From: Thunnus maccoyii
Taxonomy: Eukaryota; Chordata; Actinopteri; Scombriformes; Scombridae
Assembly: GCF_910596095.1 (NCBI RefSeq)
Contig: NC_056552.1
Location: 6,801,111-6,865,110, forward strand
Direction of reading: 5' to 3'
Length of the DNA: 64,000 bases
Positions 1-13,540 of this stretch are shown here, piece after piece. A program made the translations under genes and the position numbers. The first letter of the stretch is position 1; each line of letters begins with the position of its first letter. A model generated the notes under the pieces. The model was not told the DNA's origin, did not search any database, and was given only the letters and a program-made list of their open reading frames with translations.

Positions 1-306
1 GGCTCCAACTTTAAATGATTAATACTGGAATTTCAAATATTTGAAAAATGTGCAGACACATTTTTAAGAGTATTATTTGTGATTTGTGTTTTTCTTTTCC
101 ATCATTATCCTGAAAACTTACAGACTTCAATAACAAAAAGTGAACCGGATAAGGTCTAAAAATTAGTCTTCTATTGCCGAATCATGCTGAACTTTTTTAA
201 TGTAAAATAATTTCGTGTTTTAGGAAAATCATTTGCATGATTCATATGCAGCAACAATTAAATGTAAGACTTAAGTATCTCAAATAATGTTACAATTTAG
301 ATGCAC

Positions 307-735
307 ATGTCCACAGTTAATGTTCTCGCTGCAGCTGTGCAGCGTGTCATCGGATATCAGACTTGCCAGTCGTTTGCTCTGATGTTCGAGTGCGTTGCGG
401 CTGTCGCCGGGGTCGACCACGATGCTGCACCAGACACGCGGGCCAAACTGACACCCGCAGTGCGCCAGCCGCCAGTGGGAGGTGTACGTCCCCTCCATCA
501 CGGGAGCGACAAAGGCCACACTGACCACGCCCACTTGTCCGGGCAGCAGCAAGGGGACTGGCACCTCCCTCTTCTCCTCTGACGCCAGGCCGAGGTTTCC
601 CCACATGAACACTAGCTGGGTGCACGCACACACATACACAAAACACAAAATAGGAATACGCATGCGAAAAAGCACAAAGACGACAGCATGCAACCAAAGT
701 CACACAACGGAAAAAAATACATGCGTTCAAGTGAG

Positions 736-769
<34 letters not shown>

Positions 770-3700
770 TCAAACAGTGACACAGACTTAAGAACTTAAA
801 CCACAACATAGATTCAACTGAATTTAAATAATAAACATCTCACACAGAAAACACATTAGTTGTACTGTATTAGGCTGGGTAAGAAATCTTAGCTGGTGTT
901 AGTGGATAAAAAGGAGGCAATGAGTTGAAAGGGGACTCAAAGTGGAAGTGAAGCAGGGGGCAAAGAGAGTGGAGCCTGTCCTCACGACGGGTGGGAGGGG
1001 TACCTTAGTCTCTGAGGTCCAGCTGATAGTGCCCGAGTTCCTCATCTTCCAGTATTTGATGAACTTGGTACCAGGCTCCAGACGGGTGCCGTCAGGCAGA
1101 TTTTCATCCAGAAACAAGGCAGCCATAGTGGGCACCAAGGACGTGTGCGAGACCCCGGGACCCCTAGTTTCAAGTGTACAGAGCATTGTTGAAAATAGCC
1201 CTGGTTTCTTATAATACCCATCTCTTTTGTTCTCTACGAATCAAAAAAGCAGGACCCCAGATTTTTTTGCAGCTCAAAAGCATTTTTTCTTAGAAAATCT
1301 ATGAAGCAGCAGCAGCAGTTTTCACATTGAGGTAGTTCCAACATTTTCCACCACCCCAGAGCAGCCAGCGATACACTCATACAGACTAGATAACAAAGAT
1401 GGCATATTTTGATTTCTTTTCTTGGAAAAAAAAGACTTTTTTGCATCCATGCTGGGTTCGAGGTACCCAGCACTGTTGGACGCCCTTCCGAGGTGGCGCT
1501 TACTCTGGACTGGAGGCCTGGGGATCAGGGGCCGGGGCAGGGATGGGACCTTGGGCTGGGGTTGGACCTGAGGCTGTTTCAGAAGCAGCAGGGGGGGGCA
1601 GGGCTGGGACCTGGGTGGAGGCGGAGGCCATGTTAGTCAGGTTGGCTCTGCCTGAGGTAGAGGGCCCACTCCACTGCAGCCCCCTCTTCTCCAGTCTCAG
1701 TTTCTTCTTGATTTCCTTCACTTCGGCTCTTAGCTGCCTCCTTTCTGCTTTGAGGCGCTGTCGCTCGGCCTTGCGCACTGTCCTGTCTCCTCGCCTTGGG
1801 AACCTGGTTTGAAATGTTATCAGGAAGACCTATTTGTTGACTATCAAGAGTTTTTTTTTTTTCAAAAACAAAACACGCATAATTCATGAATTACAGTGCT
1901 CTAGCTGCTAGAACAATTTGCATTCCTGCTGTGCATCTATTTTTTATTTGCTTGTTCTATTTCCTCCAATAATTAAAAAAAAAGGCCAAGTGAAAGCAAA
2001 AAAAAAAATGCTAGCACTGTTGTATTGTTTCAAGATGCGGGACGATTAATCTTCAAGCTTTTAGGTTTACCTTAATTCTCCCGACATTCCATGCTCAGGG
2101 ATGGACAGAGGTGTCTTGGTTCTCACGAGGTTGTGGCTGGGGTCATGGCTATGTCTGCACATCTCACACAGGATGCAGGACGGGCATACACTGGCGGAGA
2201 AAAGAGTCAACATAGACAGTTGAGAGAAAAAAAAAACATTAATTGGAATTCTTATAACACTGCTTATAGAACAAACTGGGAAAAAAGGATGTCATAGACA
2301 GGACTCATATACACGAAAGGTCTATAATGTAAATAAAACATTATGTGTATTTAGTTTGTATCTTACATAAGCTACTTATTTAGCTGCAGGATTTTCCTCA
2401 AAATACATCTTATTACATTAGAAAGTCTTCCAAGCCTACCTGCATTTGTAGGCCCCTTCAGAGGTGAGTTTGTTGCAGCTGCTGCAGTTTGGGGTGTAGC
2501 CAAGTGATCCATTTGAGGTGGAGGGACCTGGCCTGGGCCCTATGGGACCACCACTAGCCCCACTGGCCTCACTGACCTCACCGGGCCCATCAGGAGATTT
2601 GTGGGTACAGCACTGGCCAGAAAAGTCATTGCACATCCTTTCCACTACCTCTTTCACCACCTCATCTTTAAACTATGACATAAAAAAAGAGTTTTAGTTA
2701 TATAAGTAGAAGCCGAATGCTACCTTATATTCAACGACACCAATATTAATCATGTATCAAACACAAAATGTTCAAGGTGATGTTATTGCTTTACATCAAA
2801 TGTTCTTACCTTCTCCATGTATGATCTAAACCACATGGGAGGATCTTCTGGTTTGCTCCCTTTGCTGTCCTTTACAGTGACCTGTGTAAAAATACATCAG
2901 ACTTGCATCAAACCTATGAAGATTTGTTATATGACACATTCCAGGTGACCTTGATTTAAATAATTAGGCACAAATAATTAAATAATTAGGCCTTGGCTCT
3001 TTTCTCTATGCGCATTCAGCAGTAGTGGCCTCTACAAAACTGTAAAGATTCCACCATTGCCAGATAAATGCATAGGAAAATGTTATCTGACCTTAAAATA
3101 AATTGATTTGGGGGCAATGACCACATTAAAATAATTTCAGAAATTATATCACAAGACCTTAAAAAACAGTTGCTGATACTGATGCCAGAAATATGTTCAA
3201 GAAAGTGGAAGAAGAGGAGGAGAATCTGTTTGGTTCCTTACAGCTTCTCGCTCGGGGGTGACCTGTGTGCCCTTGTCCACTGTCTTGACCCTGGATGGAT
3301 AAGGAGGAGCGGGTCGGAGGTCTCCTTTCAGCTCCTTCACCTCTGTCTTCAGCGGGCCTCCACAAGCCTGGCCTTTCATCTTGTACACGTTCATGTGCAA
3401 CTGGTTCCCCTGCTTCTCTGCGCTCTGTTTGAAAAAGTAAGCATTAAAAACACACACCAGGGGGACACCGACACAAACATATCCAAAATGCAAATAACAC
3501 ATGAGACATATTCAAGGAACAATGTACACACGTTACTACTCAGTGACTTCTGATAAAATAAACTGTCGAGTATTCAATCTATCAACACAGCGTAGTTGTG
3601 CTTGTGCATATTTATTCACAGATAATTTTCTATTTGTCTTCCTTGGTGCACTCAGTACAGCTACAAGTATGGTGTATGAGATCCTGTCATATTATGTCCT

Positions 3701-5411
3701 GTGCCTAGAAAGTGGAAGCCACATATGGAGAAGTACGTCATTTTCATTCATGCCTTCCTCTAGGTGGTGAGGGTTGATGTGAAGTTCAACGGCCACTACA
3801 ATTTCCTATATTCTGCATTTTCTGCACTTATCCTTCTGTAATGACAATGTCTAATGTGTTGTTAAATTTCACCCTGACTTCAGCCAGAAACCCAGCAGTG
3901 CCTCAGTACCTTGATGGCTTCTTCATATTCATCTGAAATAGAAACAAATCAACAGTAAGTTGCTTGAACAATTGACAGGTAACAAGTAAAGGACAGGTTC
4001 ACAATTTTTCAAGTCTGTCTTAAAACAAAAGTCAGCGGCCCATATGAACACTGAAAGAGGTTTTACTCGCTGTAATCATTCCTCTTGTTCATACTGGCTA
4101 TTTAAAGATCCCCTTCAAATGTGCTTTCAGTGTATGTGATGGGGAGCAAAATCCACACACACATTTTGTGCAAAAATGCATTTATCTGATGCTTATATGA
4201 GGCTTCAGCAGCGTGAGTTAGTCATATCAAGTGGATATCTGCCACATACAGTCTTTTTAGCATAAAACTGTTTCCTTGGACAGTGTTTCCCTGTTGAGCT
4301 GTGGTGGAAGTATAGTAAAAAAAGAGGGACTTTGACACTAAAAAGACTGTAACATCGAATTATATTTCTTTCTTAATTTGACTCATCAAAGTTAATCTGA
4401 AGCTTCATATTAGTTTCAGACAAACTCTTAAATACATTTTTCCATTGAAGGAGGCTTATGGATTTTGTCCCCCATCACTTACATTGTAAGTGCACTATGA
4501 AGGGATCTTCGAATGGGCAGTATGAAGAGGAGGAATGATTATGGCAAGAAAAACCTATTTCAATGTTCATTTGGGGACCTGACTATTGATTTAAGACAGA
4601 CTTGAAAAATTGCAAACCCATCCTTTAACATTTCCTGTATCATGTAGTTACATATAACCTTATATTAAATGTGTATCAGTGTAATCTATATTCTTCTTTA
4701 AATAATTTTCCTCATGAAACAATGATAAACAACTAAATAAACATGTATCTCACCTTGACTGTTTATGCAAATCTGAAATAAAGAGTGAAAAGGGTCCGAA
4801 TGAATAACAAAATCATAATTCTTCAACCACTTAAAAAGGTCTACATCAAAAAAACAGTGCACAATATAAACACACACTCTCTTACCTCTTCATTATCCTC
4901 ATCAAAGTACTTTACTTGAAAGTGGTTGATTCCGAATGATGCCTTAATCTGAAATATAATTTTAAAAATTTGAGATTAAATTCATAGCAAACATCATATT
5001 ATAAAATTATAACTTTTTTTTTTCTTCTTACACGTGTAAACATCAATTATGTCACGTTGAGATGAACCTCTACAGCTACAGCTACTGTATTACAACGCCG
5101 TGTTAAGCGAACTGAGCAGACTTTCCGTGCGTATTTTAGTGACGTGCTGCCTGGCTTAAAAGAAAATATCTCGTTTGTGCACATTTTGTCGCAACAACAT
5201 CGACTGTCCTTCAACTGGGTCCTATTGTTTACGTGTCTAGGCCATGTCTGGGCCTGCTTTTCACCAAACTGCGCCAGCATTTAGCCAACACGCTCTGCTA
5301 GCAGCTTACCCAAGCTTCCACCGAGTCCCACTCCAATTTGTCCAAATCCTGAGCCAGAAATCTCTTCACATTCCCCCGAAAATTGACTTTAATAGTAACA
5401 GGGAGCCCCAT
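307..5411 (-). CDS. nbr1: nbr1, selective autophagy receptor (3' part outside window)
   Basis: Cargo receptor that links ubiquitinated cargo to Atg8-family proteins in selective autophagy. Coding exons read on the minus strand: 5310-5411, 4886-4948, 4754-4772, 3910-3932, 3242-3424, 2810-2881, 2440-2672, 2071-2190, 1504-1803, 1004-1163 and ~307-615; the first ten sum to exactly 425 codons in one frame. The start MGLPVTIKVNFRG opens a PB1 domain (residues ~1-85). A ZZ zinc finger follows at ~217-260 (CSSC, then paired C..C, then H-DPS-H), then a basic coiled coil rich in K/R/E, and then the four-tryptophan FW domain (~385-500: ENLPDGTRLEPGTKF, MWGNL, TSHWRL, GPRVWCS). The LIR and UBA regions of the family are missing because the gene runs off the window. 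The donor of the lowest exon is uncertain (a GT near 306 or a GC donor higher up). The family call is firm; which teleost nbr1 copy it is cannot be told. Confidence 0.93.
739..768. repeat. (CA)n microsatellite
   Basis: About 15 CA dinucleotides in an nbr1 intron. Confidence 0.9.
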
Positions 5412-5701
5412 GTCCGCCGCTTAGGAGCATATAATGGCTATCATTTGCGGTGACACCGGCCTGTTTGATCCCTGTTGCCCTCGACTGTCTTTTCTTGTTT
5501 ACATCGTCAGCTGCGTCGAGAAAAATACGGTGACGTTTCTGGCGCATGCGCGTTCCCAACACCGCGTTTTAGCGTCGCGCGGTATTGTCGTCATCATTAA
5601 GCTCAACACAAGTGTGGCTGAGAAGTAAGCAGAAGCCACACGTTTACAGGTGAAGTTAATGCAGTTGGGACAATCGTTATTCGCCTGTTTGATCACATAA
5701 G
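5412..5701. promoter_or_regulatory. Bidirectional nbr1/psme3 promoter
   Basis: Only 290 bp separate the ATG of nbr1 (minus) from the ATG of psme3 (plus). The stretch is rich in CpG and has no TATA box. It contains a perfect NRF1-type palindrome GCGCATGCGC at 5542-5551 and a CRE-like half site TGACGT at 5531-5536. The short distance makes a shared promoter very likely. Transcription starts cannot be placed from sequence alone. Confidence 0.75.
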
Positions 5702-8700
5702 ATGTCTTCACTCCTGAAGGTGGACAATGAAATTAAAACCAAGGTAAGTTTTGGCTTTTTGAAACTCCGGTTACGGGTGTTTGGTGCGTTGTTGTTGCCA
5801 TTTGTTTGCTTGCGTGTTAGCCACATTTTGTAGCATGATGTGATCAGATAAGGCCAGGCTAACAGCGGCTAATAGCGGCTAACCGGCTTGTTTCCCGCCT
5901 GTTACGATACACCTGTCAAAACTGCCAACAGGTGCTGTGTCGCGGTGACGTTACGCTCCACGAGGAGTGAACTTAAGTTTCTGCTACAACCTCATGTGGA
6001 TGAATACAGTCACCATTACAGGAGCACATGCACAAAAAGAAGGCCTTACCTGCCAAGTTAGCAAACTCAACAAGCTGCCGTTGACATACCCGGCGTCAAG
6101 CCAGCTTAATATTACGGTTTTCACACGTTTATTAATGAGCCAGCCACATTTGTAGAGTCCCGAGTGATAGGTTAGACCACAATTAGCTCACCTAAAGTCT
6201 AATGAAGTAAAGCCTACAACAAAATTGAAAACCTTTGGGGTCAGAGTTAAAAGACCACCAAGAAGCCCCAAGATGAATGGTTAAGATTGAGACATAAATA
6301 TTGATAATATAATGATATTTAGCGGCGGCTGATTCTCCGTTTTTGCACCACTTACACTTGTGTTAGGCATCAGAGCAAAAGCCTCAACGCTATTTAAACC
6401 CACTTTCGGTTTTGTGACTCATTAAAGGTATAGTGGTTTTTGGTCTGGTGTGGTCTGGACGGGAAAAAGCTGTGAAATTGCCCTTTTTTATTTCTCACAA
6501 ATAGAGTAAAGGTTTCACAAATCTGAAAGTGGGTTTAAACAGCATTACAGCTTTTGCTATGATGTCGTACACTTTTTCATAAGTGTAAGTGGTGCAAAAA
6601 TGGAGAACCAGCTGCTAAATATCATTATTTATGTTTCCCTTAACTTTTCCCCTAATCTCAAATCGGAAGCTGAGTTCACCGTCATGTTTTCAGACATATA
6701 AAAATACTGAGCTCTGAATAATTGTTTGTGTCAATGGTTTTTCCACAAAAAAGTTCTATTAGCCTACTTTGTTAGAAATTGTTAAAATTACATCTACTCC
6801 TTCTTCCTCCATTTAAAAATTCTGAATCTATTTATATTCAAATATTTTCATTTAAAAAGTTTTCCTGTCAGACACGAGGTGTCTCATACTTCACTCATCA
6901 AGTCAGTTCTCAGTGTTTGTGCACTGGAGGCTTCAAGTTTCCACATCACATTTGTCTATGTTGAATATTGGACCAGGATCTGTTTCCAAAATAGTTGTGA
7001 TGTCACAAATCATGCTCATAGGCCCACCTCTTTAACTCTTTAACTTTCCATTTTCAGCAGATGAATGTGTAAACAGTCTTCTAGTGTCAAACTCTGCACA
7101 TACATCATTCTGCACAGTGAAGCTCAAACATCTTACTGAAGGAACAAGAAGAAAAACACATTTTTGAGTGGAGCGGGAATTTAATGTTTATTTTTAAGGA
7201 CAAGTATATAGCATGAAGTTATGGCACATACCACAGCATTTATAGCCTAAGCTAGTGTGCAATGGTGGGCCCTAGTTGGGCTTTTAAAATGCATAAAACT
7301 CAGCAGCAACACTCAATAATACATATACATACATTACAACATGAAACTCAACAGCAAAGCAGCACAAACATACCATAAAAGTTTCGTAAAACATCAAGCA
7401 CCAGATCACTCATGACTACATGACTGACCTGTCTTTAAAAGCTGTTTCAGTTTGAGTTTAAGATGTTCCCACTCATAATCTAGTTTGAGTTCTGTGGATA
7501 AAGAGTTCCACATGTTGTTCCCCCGAACCAGAGAAAGCCGTCTGTCTGAGTGAGAATTTACAAAAGGGCACCTTACAATTCCCGGTAGACGCACCTTGTG
7601 AGCTCAGTGGAGTTACAAAACTTAATTCACATAAATATATTCCAACACCAGGAATGAAAGCTTGGGAGAGCAATATTTCTGAATTGGGACTTGATTTAGA
7701 TTGGGACACAATTTGGAAGAATCTCTCAGGTGCCTCTATAAACCCAAATCGCCAACACATCCACGTTGCCATAGAGCCTACTTAACGCTCTAAATTTGAC
7801 ATCAGATGCAAGTGACACCAGATCCATACTGCCCTTTTTGCCTCCATGGAACTTTGGGTTCTTTTCTCCGAACTGTGGAGGAGTGTCCTGAAGTGTTTGT
7901 TGTTGAGCTTTGGAGAAAGGTGATAAGTACCCTCTCACAACTGGTGCCGTGGCAACTGGTCGACCTGACGGCTGCCAAGAAGATTTTAGTTCAGCAGTAG
8001 AAACCCCCACATGACATTTCAGTTGTTCACCGGCTTCAGTATTTTCTGGGCAGTTCATACCTTTAACTATCTTGAATCAGTAGCTCTCAACCAAGGACAA
8101 TATATGACAACCCTGATAAAAGAATGTATGAGATTTTATAAACAGATGAAATGTCCTGTGTAACTAAAGAACATTTTGTCATATTTCAAAGAAATGATCT
8201 GATATTTGGATTCTTGTCTTATGTTTTTGCAGGTTGATGCTTTCAGGGAACGTATCACTGCAGAAGTAAGTATTGGATATCTTGGAGAGAAAAAAATATG
8301 GCATGAGCACTTTTACACACACAGCTATCAAAAACTGTCTGGCTTTCAAGCAATTCCCAATTAACCATTTGCATCTCTTTCAGGCAGAGGATCTAGTTGC
8401 AAATTTTTTCCCAAAGAAGTTACTGGAACTTGATCATTTCCTAAAGGTCAGTGACATGTTCATTCAACTAAATGTACATTATAGTTTTAGATCTGTATAC
8501 ATCCTGGTTAGGAGTGGGTGATACGGATTAAAGCCTCTATCATGGTATATGTAGTTTTGTTACCTCTATATCGTGATGTAGTGAACTTCTTTTTCTTCTC
8601 AGTATGGATAGTTGAGGTAGAAAATTCCTTCTCATTAATTTTTGACTTAAAAGTTTGACAAGTGTTTGAAAAAATGGAAATGGGAACATCTGTCAGAAGC

Positions 8701-11649
8701 TCCAGAACAGCTACTAACAGTTGTGATGAGATTTTTTTTTCTTGTTTATGGATAAAATAACCATAAATGGTTTACTGCTAAGCCAGTATGCTACATACCT
8801 GACAAAGCACTCAATGACATTGATACAAAAATATATATATATAATCTCGTCATATAGCTGTCACAAAGCATCATTTGTAGAGAAAAATAGTACAGTTGAT
8901 ATCGTTGTTGTTTTTCAGGATCCAATCATAAACATCACTGAACTGAAGGAGATTCACTCGGAGATAAACCTGACAGTGCCAGACCCCATCCTGCTCTCAA
9001 ACCTCCATGACGGACTAGAAGCGGTGAGGCTCCATTATAAACTATATTTAAATCCTCAATGAAGGCTTAGAATAAATACTGTGTGCAGAGTAGATGTGAG
9101 AAATGGTCCTTAATCCTTTTTTTTTTTTTTTTTAAATTTGTTTCACAGCAAAACGCCAAAAAGCGAAAGCTGGAGGATGGAGGTGGGGAGGACAAGGGTG
9201 AGTATAAGAGTTATAGGATCCTAGTTGTTAGACAGACACAATTTTAAGTATGAACCAAGGTCAAGAATCATTGTGCTGTGAATTACTGTTGTGTAGCCTC
9301 CCTGTGTTTGTATACGAGTAGTGCCATGACCATCATTCACCTCACATTATGTAAACGAGTTTTGTTTTTGTTGCAAGATTAACAAGTTCCATTTAAAGAC
9401 ATTTTACAGTTTTATGTGTATGGCGTCCTTTATACATGATGATCACTCTGGATCCTTTTATGTTTGATGCTTAATTCTTCTACCCTCCTTTTGCTCCTTC
9501 CCCTGTCATCCAGTGACTGGCACCAAGGTTTTCGTCATGCCTGGTGGGATGATGAAGAGCAACGCAAACCTTGTCGATCTCATTGAAAAGGTCAAACCAG
9601 AGATCAGGACGCTCATAGAGAAATGTAACACAGTAAGTAATGTCTCACACATTAAGCAAGGACCGGACTCATGCATCAGTGGTTTATCTCAGTAATGTTA
9701 TAGTGCTTTCAGAAAAGGCAACAGTTAACCCTACATGACTGCCAAGACATGAACTGTGCCGTTACAGCTGTAAATGTATGTGTTTGACAGATGAAGACCT
9801 TCCCAGACAGTTACTGCAGGTGTTGCGTGGCTAAGACTATTGTACATCTTGACTTGACTGATTGTATCCCAGATGTTGCTCTCTCCTTTTTCTAAGCAGT
9901 TTTCTTCTTTTTTTTTTTTTTTAAATTTAGGTCAAAATGTGGGTCCAGCTGCTCATCCCCAGGATAGAGGATGGCAACAACTTTGGCGTTTCAATCCAGG
10001 AGGAGACGGTCGCTGAACTCAGAACAGTTGAAGGAGAGGCGGCATCTTACCTCGACCAGATATCAAGGTTTGTAGAAGTCCTAACCATCATGTACATAAT
10101 ACACAGCAGGGCATGAAACTGGTGCTAAATTAGCTCCCTTTGCTGTTAGCTTATTTACTTGTTTGTGTCTTTGAAATTTAAAAGTCTGCTTCAACACAGG
10201 TTTGTCTGTCTTCTTTACTTCTAGATACTACATCACAAGGGCAAAGCTGGTTTCTAAAATAGCAAAATATCCACATGTGGTAAGTAAATATTATGTAAAA
10301 CTATTACAGCAGGTGTAAAGCCAGGCTAGCAGCTCTGTGAGGCTACACTTGGGCACAGCAGTACTTTGAGCCAAATGCTAACGTCAGCATGCTAACATGC
10401 TGATGTTAAGCACAGCTGAGGCTGATGAGAATATCATTTAGTTTTTCAATGATTTAGTCATAAATAAAATTATTGGACAAATAAAAATTCTGACCAGATG
10501 GTGGCGCCACATAAATAGTTAAAGGTTCACCAAAATGATCACAATTCATTCTCTAGGGACCATGGATGTCTGTACCACAGTTAATGGCAATCTATTCAAT
10601 ATTTGTTAAAATTTTAATTAAAAAACACAAATGTCAAGCTCAGTAGGATTCATCCTCTGGGGACAATGAATGTTTGTGCAAAATTTCATGGCAGTCCATC
10701 CAGTGATTTATGAGACATTTCAATCTGGACCAAAGTGGTGGACTGACCTACATTGCCATTCTTAGAGCCATGCTGCTAACATGGCTAAAAATAAAGTAGA
10801 ATGTACTGACAAGACCAGTGGATATCAAAAAAGAAGTCCTCAGAAGGATCCATTATGTGGCCCGGAATGACAACCGAAAGAAGTTCAAATTAAACAAACA
10901 AAGGCACACTGCCAGAAATAAAAAGGCAAGACATGAATATCACTATGCAGGAATCTGTGTTTTGACTGATGGGTGAGACTACAAACATACAAAGAAAGGA
11001 AAGAAAAAACACATGGTTGTCGTTTGATGAAAATGGTGCCACCAGAGGCCGCCAAAGCTGTTTGACCGCTCCATTTCAATTCAGGCCAGAAATTTGAACC
11101 ATTTTCACAAACATGTTACCTTTTTGACTCTTAAATAATGTATGTGTTCATAAATCATGCAGTTTTGTGGGTTACTTTAAATCTAAAAACTCTTTTTAAG
11201 AGGTCATTTCAAGCCACAAAGTAGTAAAAGTAATAAAAAAAAAAAAGCTGTGTGGACTTTTTTATATTCACTGTGTAAGGCTGTGGCTTGCTGATATATT
11301 TAAATGGTGATGCAGAATGAAACTGAACAATGAATGATTCAACTTTCTCTCTTATTAGGAGGACTATCGGCGCACAGTAACGGAGATTGATGAGAAGGAA
11401 TACATCAGTCTGAAGATCATAGTATCGGAGCTCAGAAATCAATACGTATGTCACGTTCTTTATTTCTCTTATCACCATTTACTCAAGTTTTAATTTGACT
11501 AATAGACAAGTTTTGCTTTTGCACAATCATACTGATGAATGCAATACCTTCTTTTTCTACTTTCTAAGGTAACGTTACATGACATGATCCTGAAGAACAT
11601 TGAGAAGATCAAGAGGCCACGAAGCAGTAATGCTGACGCGTTGTACTGA
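5702..11649 (+). CDS. psme3: psme3, proteasome activator complex subunit 3 (PA28gamma/REGgamma)
   Basis: Nuclear 11S regulator that forms a heptameric cap on the 20S proteasome and stimulates ATP- and ubiquitin-independent degradation. Ten coding exons: 5702-5743, 8233-8265, 8384-8446, 8919-9023, 9149-9197, 9514-9632, 9931-10067, 10225-10279, 11359-11445 and 11569-11649. They sum to 771 nt (256 aa plus stop), and every junction is GT/AG in frame; human PSME3 is 254 aa. The start MSSLLKVDNE matches the family. Residues ~85-100 hold a basic KKRKL segment in the variable homolog-specific insert, a likely nuclear signal. The C-terminal half (QLLIPRIEDGNNFGVS, then PRSSNADALY at the end) is nearly identical to human as I recall it, including the activation loop and the C-terminal tyrosine that docks on the 20S ring. 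It is head-to-head with nbr1. Intron 1 (2.5 kb) carries a decayed LINE; intron 8 carries an interspersed repeat. Confidence 0.97.
5744..8232. other. psme3 intron 1
   Basis: No further exon is seen. The first half (to ~7140) is AT-rich with no recognised element. The second half (about 7140-8060) holds remnants of a LINE-like element on both strands, listed separately. Confidence 0.6.
7406..8060. mobile_element. Decayed LINE-like fragment(s) in psme3 intron 1
   Basis: On the plus strand 7806-8000 reads PDPYCPFCLHGTLGSF followed by a CP-V and a late LSQLV. That spacing (C..C, GT-FL, CP-V, LS-L) resembles the zinc-finger tail after the reverse transcriptase of L1/Tx1-type LINEs in fish. On the minus strand 7406-7594 reads RGNNMWNSLSTELKLD and then a lysine-rich helix, which resembles the short conserved tail of other LINE ORFs. 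Neither has an intact reverse transcriptase. The pieces may be two separate insertions. The family assignment is from memory of motifs only. Confidence 0.4.
10310..10800. repeat. Interspersed repeat with two internal tandem units (psme3 intron 8)
   Basis: Two related units of roughly 100 bp follow each other (about 10530-10620 and 10625-10725). Each carries an ATTCAT-CTCTRGGGAC-ATG element followed by TCTGTAC or TTTGTGC and GGCAATC/GGCAGTCCATCCA. The block ends near GCCATGCTGCTAACATGGCTAAAAAT. I recognise the pattern as a very common teleost interspersed repeat, possibly the tail of an RTE-type LINE, but I cannot name it with certainty. Confidence 0.55.
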
Positions 11650-12310
11650 TGTTCATCCAGCCATCAGAGCGTCCACCCCCTCATATCCGCCCCCCCACCC
11701 CCGTCTCCCTGCCATAGCTGTTGAGCTACAGTAGCCTGGCCCTGGTCCACAGGACTACAACTAGACATTCACCTACTTCAGTACAATCAATACAGTCCAG
11801 TACAAAAACATAGCTTCCATAGATGGACACAATGCACATGTTTTTGTTTTAATTGTAAAATATTTTTCCTGTTTTAAACCCTTTTGAAAACATAATTATT
11901 CTCTCAAAAATTGAGAGACAGATCATAGACAGCAAAAATCGTTATGTATTTTTTAATTTTAATTAAACATTTTGTCCTCAGATCTTTGTGAAATGGTTTC
12001 ATTTGTAGCTCTTAAGAGAATTCAGAGTGAGTTGGTTTGTTTCATGCCCACTGCTTGACGAATGTTTTTAAATTTTTAATGAAGTCTTGAGACACCAGCT
12101 ACATCTGGAGAATGTTTTTTTTTTATAGGCAACACAACAAGAAAGCTCTTTTTTTCCACTGAATGTTATACATTACATGATAGTGATAGTAATAAATATG
12201 AATATTAAACAGGTGTTACCTCCACAATGACTTAATGGTTTTCAGAGAAAATCCATAAGTCCTCAAAGCATCTCTTATGTTAAGGCATTGATTCTATTAA
12301 ATAAAAACAT
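11650..12310 (+). other. psme3 3' UTR with poly(A) signals
   Basis: Untranslated sequence follows the psme3 stop codon. AATAAA hexamers occur at 12191-12196 and 12300-12305 and probably mark the transcript end. No reading frame of note is present. Confidence 0.6.
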
Positions 12311-13010
12311 TTTTGATAATAAGTTTTTGATTTTTCTGCATGTTTTTTGCACAGTTGCTTTTCAATTATCAGATAAAAGTTTTAGTTTAATTTTTTAATG
12401 CATAGATGGAGACACTCATTAACAAGTTTGTGTTTAAGACATTAAATACCTGCAGTACTGCATTTTGACCTGCAGGTGTCACTGTGGCATCTATCTACCA
12501 CTTATGTGTTAGCAGCTGGTCAAAAAATAACAGCACTGACATGAGTGCTGAGATAAAGAAGAATGCAGTTGTATTTAAATAACTCTTTTCAACTTATCCT
12601 CATGTAGTTCTGCACAAAATAGAGAAAGAACTTCAGTTTTATTCAATGATTAATGTTTTGATTTTTGAGAGCCTACCTAGAAAATCTGATTATAATTTGG
12701 TCTTCTGAATGTGGCAGTATATCTGAAACCTTGACCAAAATAAACAATCTGAGTTTTAGCCATTTGCATCCTGTTTTGGGAATATAGTTGCTCAACTTTT
12801 TTAAAAAAAAAAAATGTGGCTGAACTGCCCAAGATCATAGGTTTCATGTGAATTTTATTGTGAAACCTGGGGTTTTTTTGTTTGTTTGTTGTTGTTTTTT
12901 TCCTTTTTTCAACTTTTTTGCCCTGGTCCACATTAACTTTAAATGTTCAGAGTGACAAATCTAATCATCTTAAATGATCTGCCACATCAGTTAAAGCTAA
13001 ATCACAAAAA
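12311..13010. other. Intergenic, nothing recognised
   Basis: AT-rich sequence between psme3 and the first MITE remnant. The 84-aa minus ORF at 12677-12931 is lysine/asparagine-rich and arises from A/T runs. No gene or element is recognised. Confidence 0.5.
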
Positions 13011-13014
13011 GATA

Positions 13015-13540
13015 GACGCTTTCCTTAAGTAAAAGTTCTGATAAAACAATATAAAACTGCTCCACTGCAAAAAGTAAAAGTCCCTCATTCAAAGTTAAAT
13101 AAGTATTATCAGCAAAACAGACTCAAATGATCAAAAGTGAAAGTTCTTGTTCCACAGAAGAATGAACCCATTCGTTAACATCATTATACATGACATCATT
13201 AGATTATTTTTGCATCATTGTGTAAGTAGCATTTTACTGCTGTAGTGGGTTGAGGTGGAGTTAGTTTATCTACCATAGTTACAACAGTTGCCAACCTAGG
13301 GGTCGGGCCCCTCCAAAGGGTCACCAGATAAATCTGAGGAGTCGTGAGATGATTAATGGGAGAGGATAGAAGGAGAAACAAATGTATACATTATTTGACT
13401 TTTCTCTAATCTCTAATCTTTTTTGTGAGTTATATAAATATTGGAGAGTTTTACATCTTTGAGTCTCAATCATTCATTTGAAACAGTGAGAAGTTTAGAG
13501 GAGAAATCATTCATTAACTCATGAGACAAGCTGTCCCAAC
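13015..13540 (-). mobile_element. Degenerate copy of the composite hAT-like MITE
   Basis: It carries the same internal pieces as the element at 14306-15240 but in reverse orientation: CTTAAGTAAAAGT-type flanks, then CAACCTAGGGGTCGGGCCCC and GTCGTGAGATGATTAATGGG. The ends are degraded and no target duplication was found. Confidence 0.6.

Noticed and set aside
347-769. 140-codon minus-strand frame rich in Cys/Val
   Set aside because: It is driven by the (CA)n microsatellite and overlaps the real nbr1 exon in another frame.
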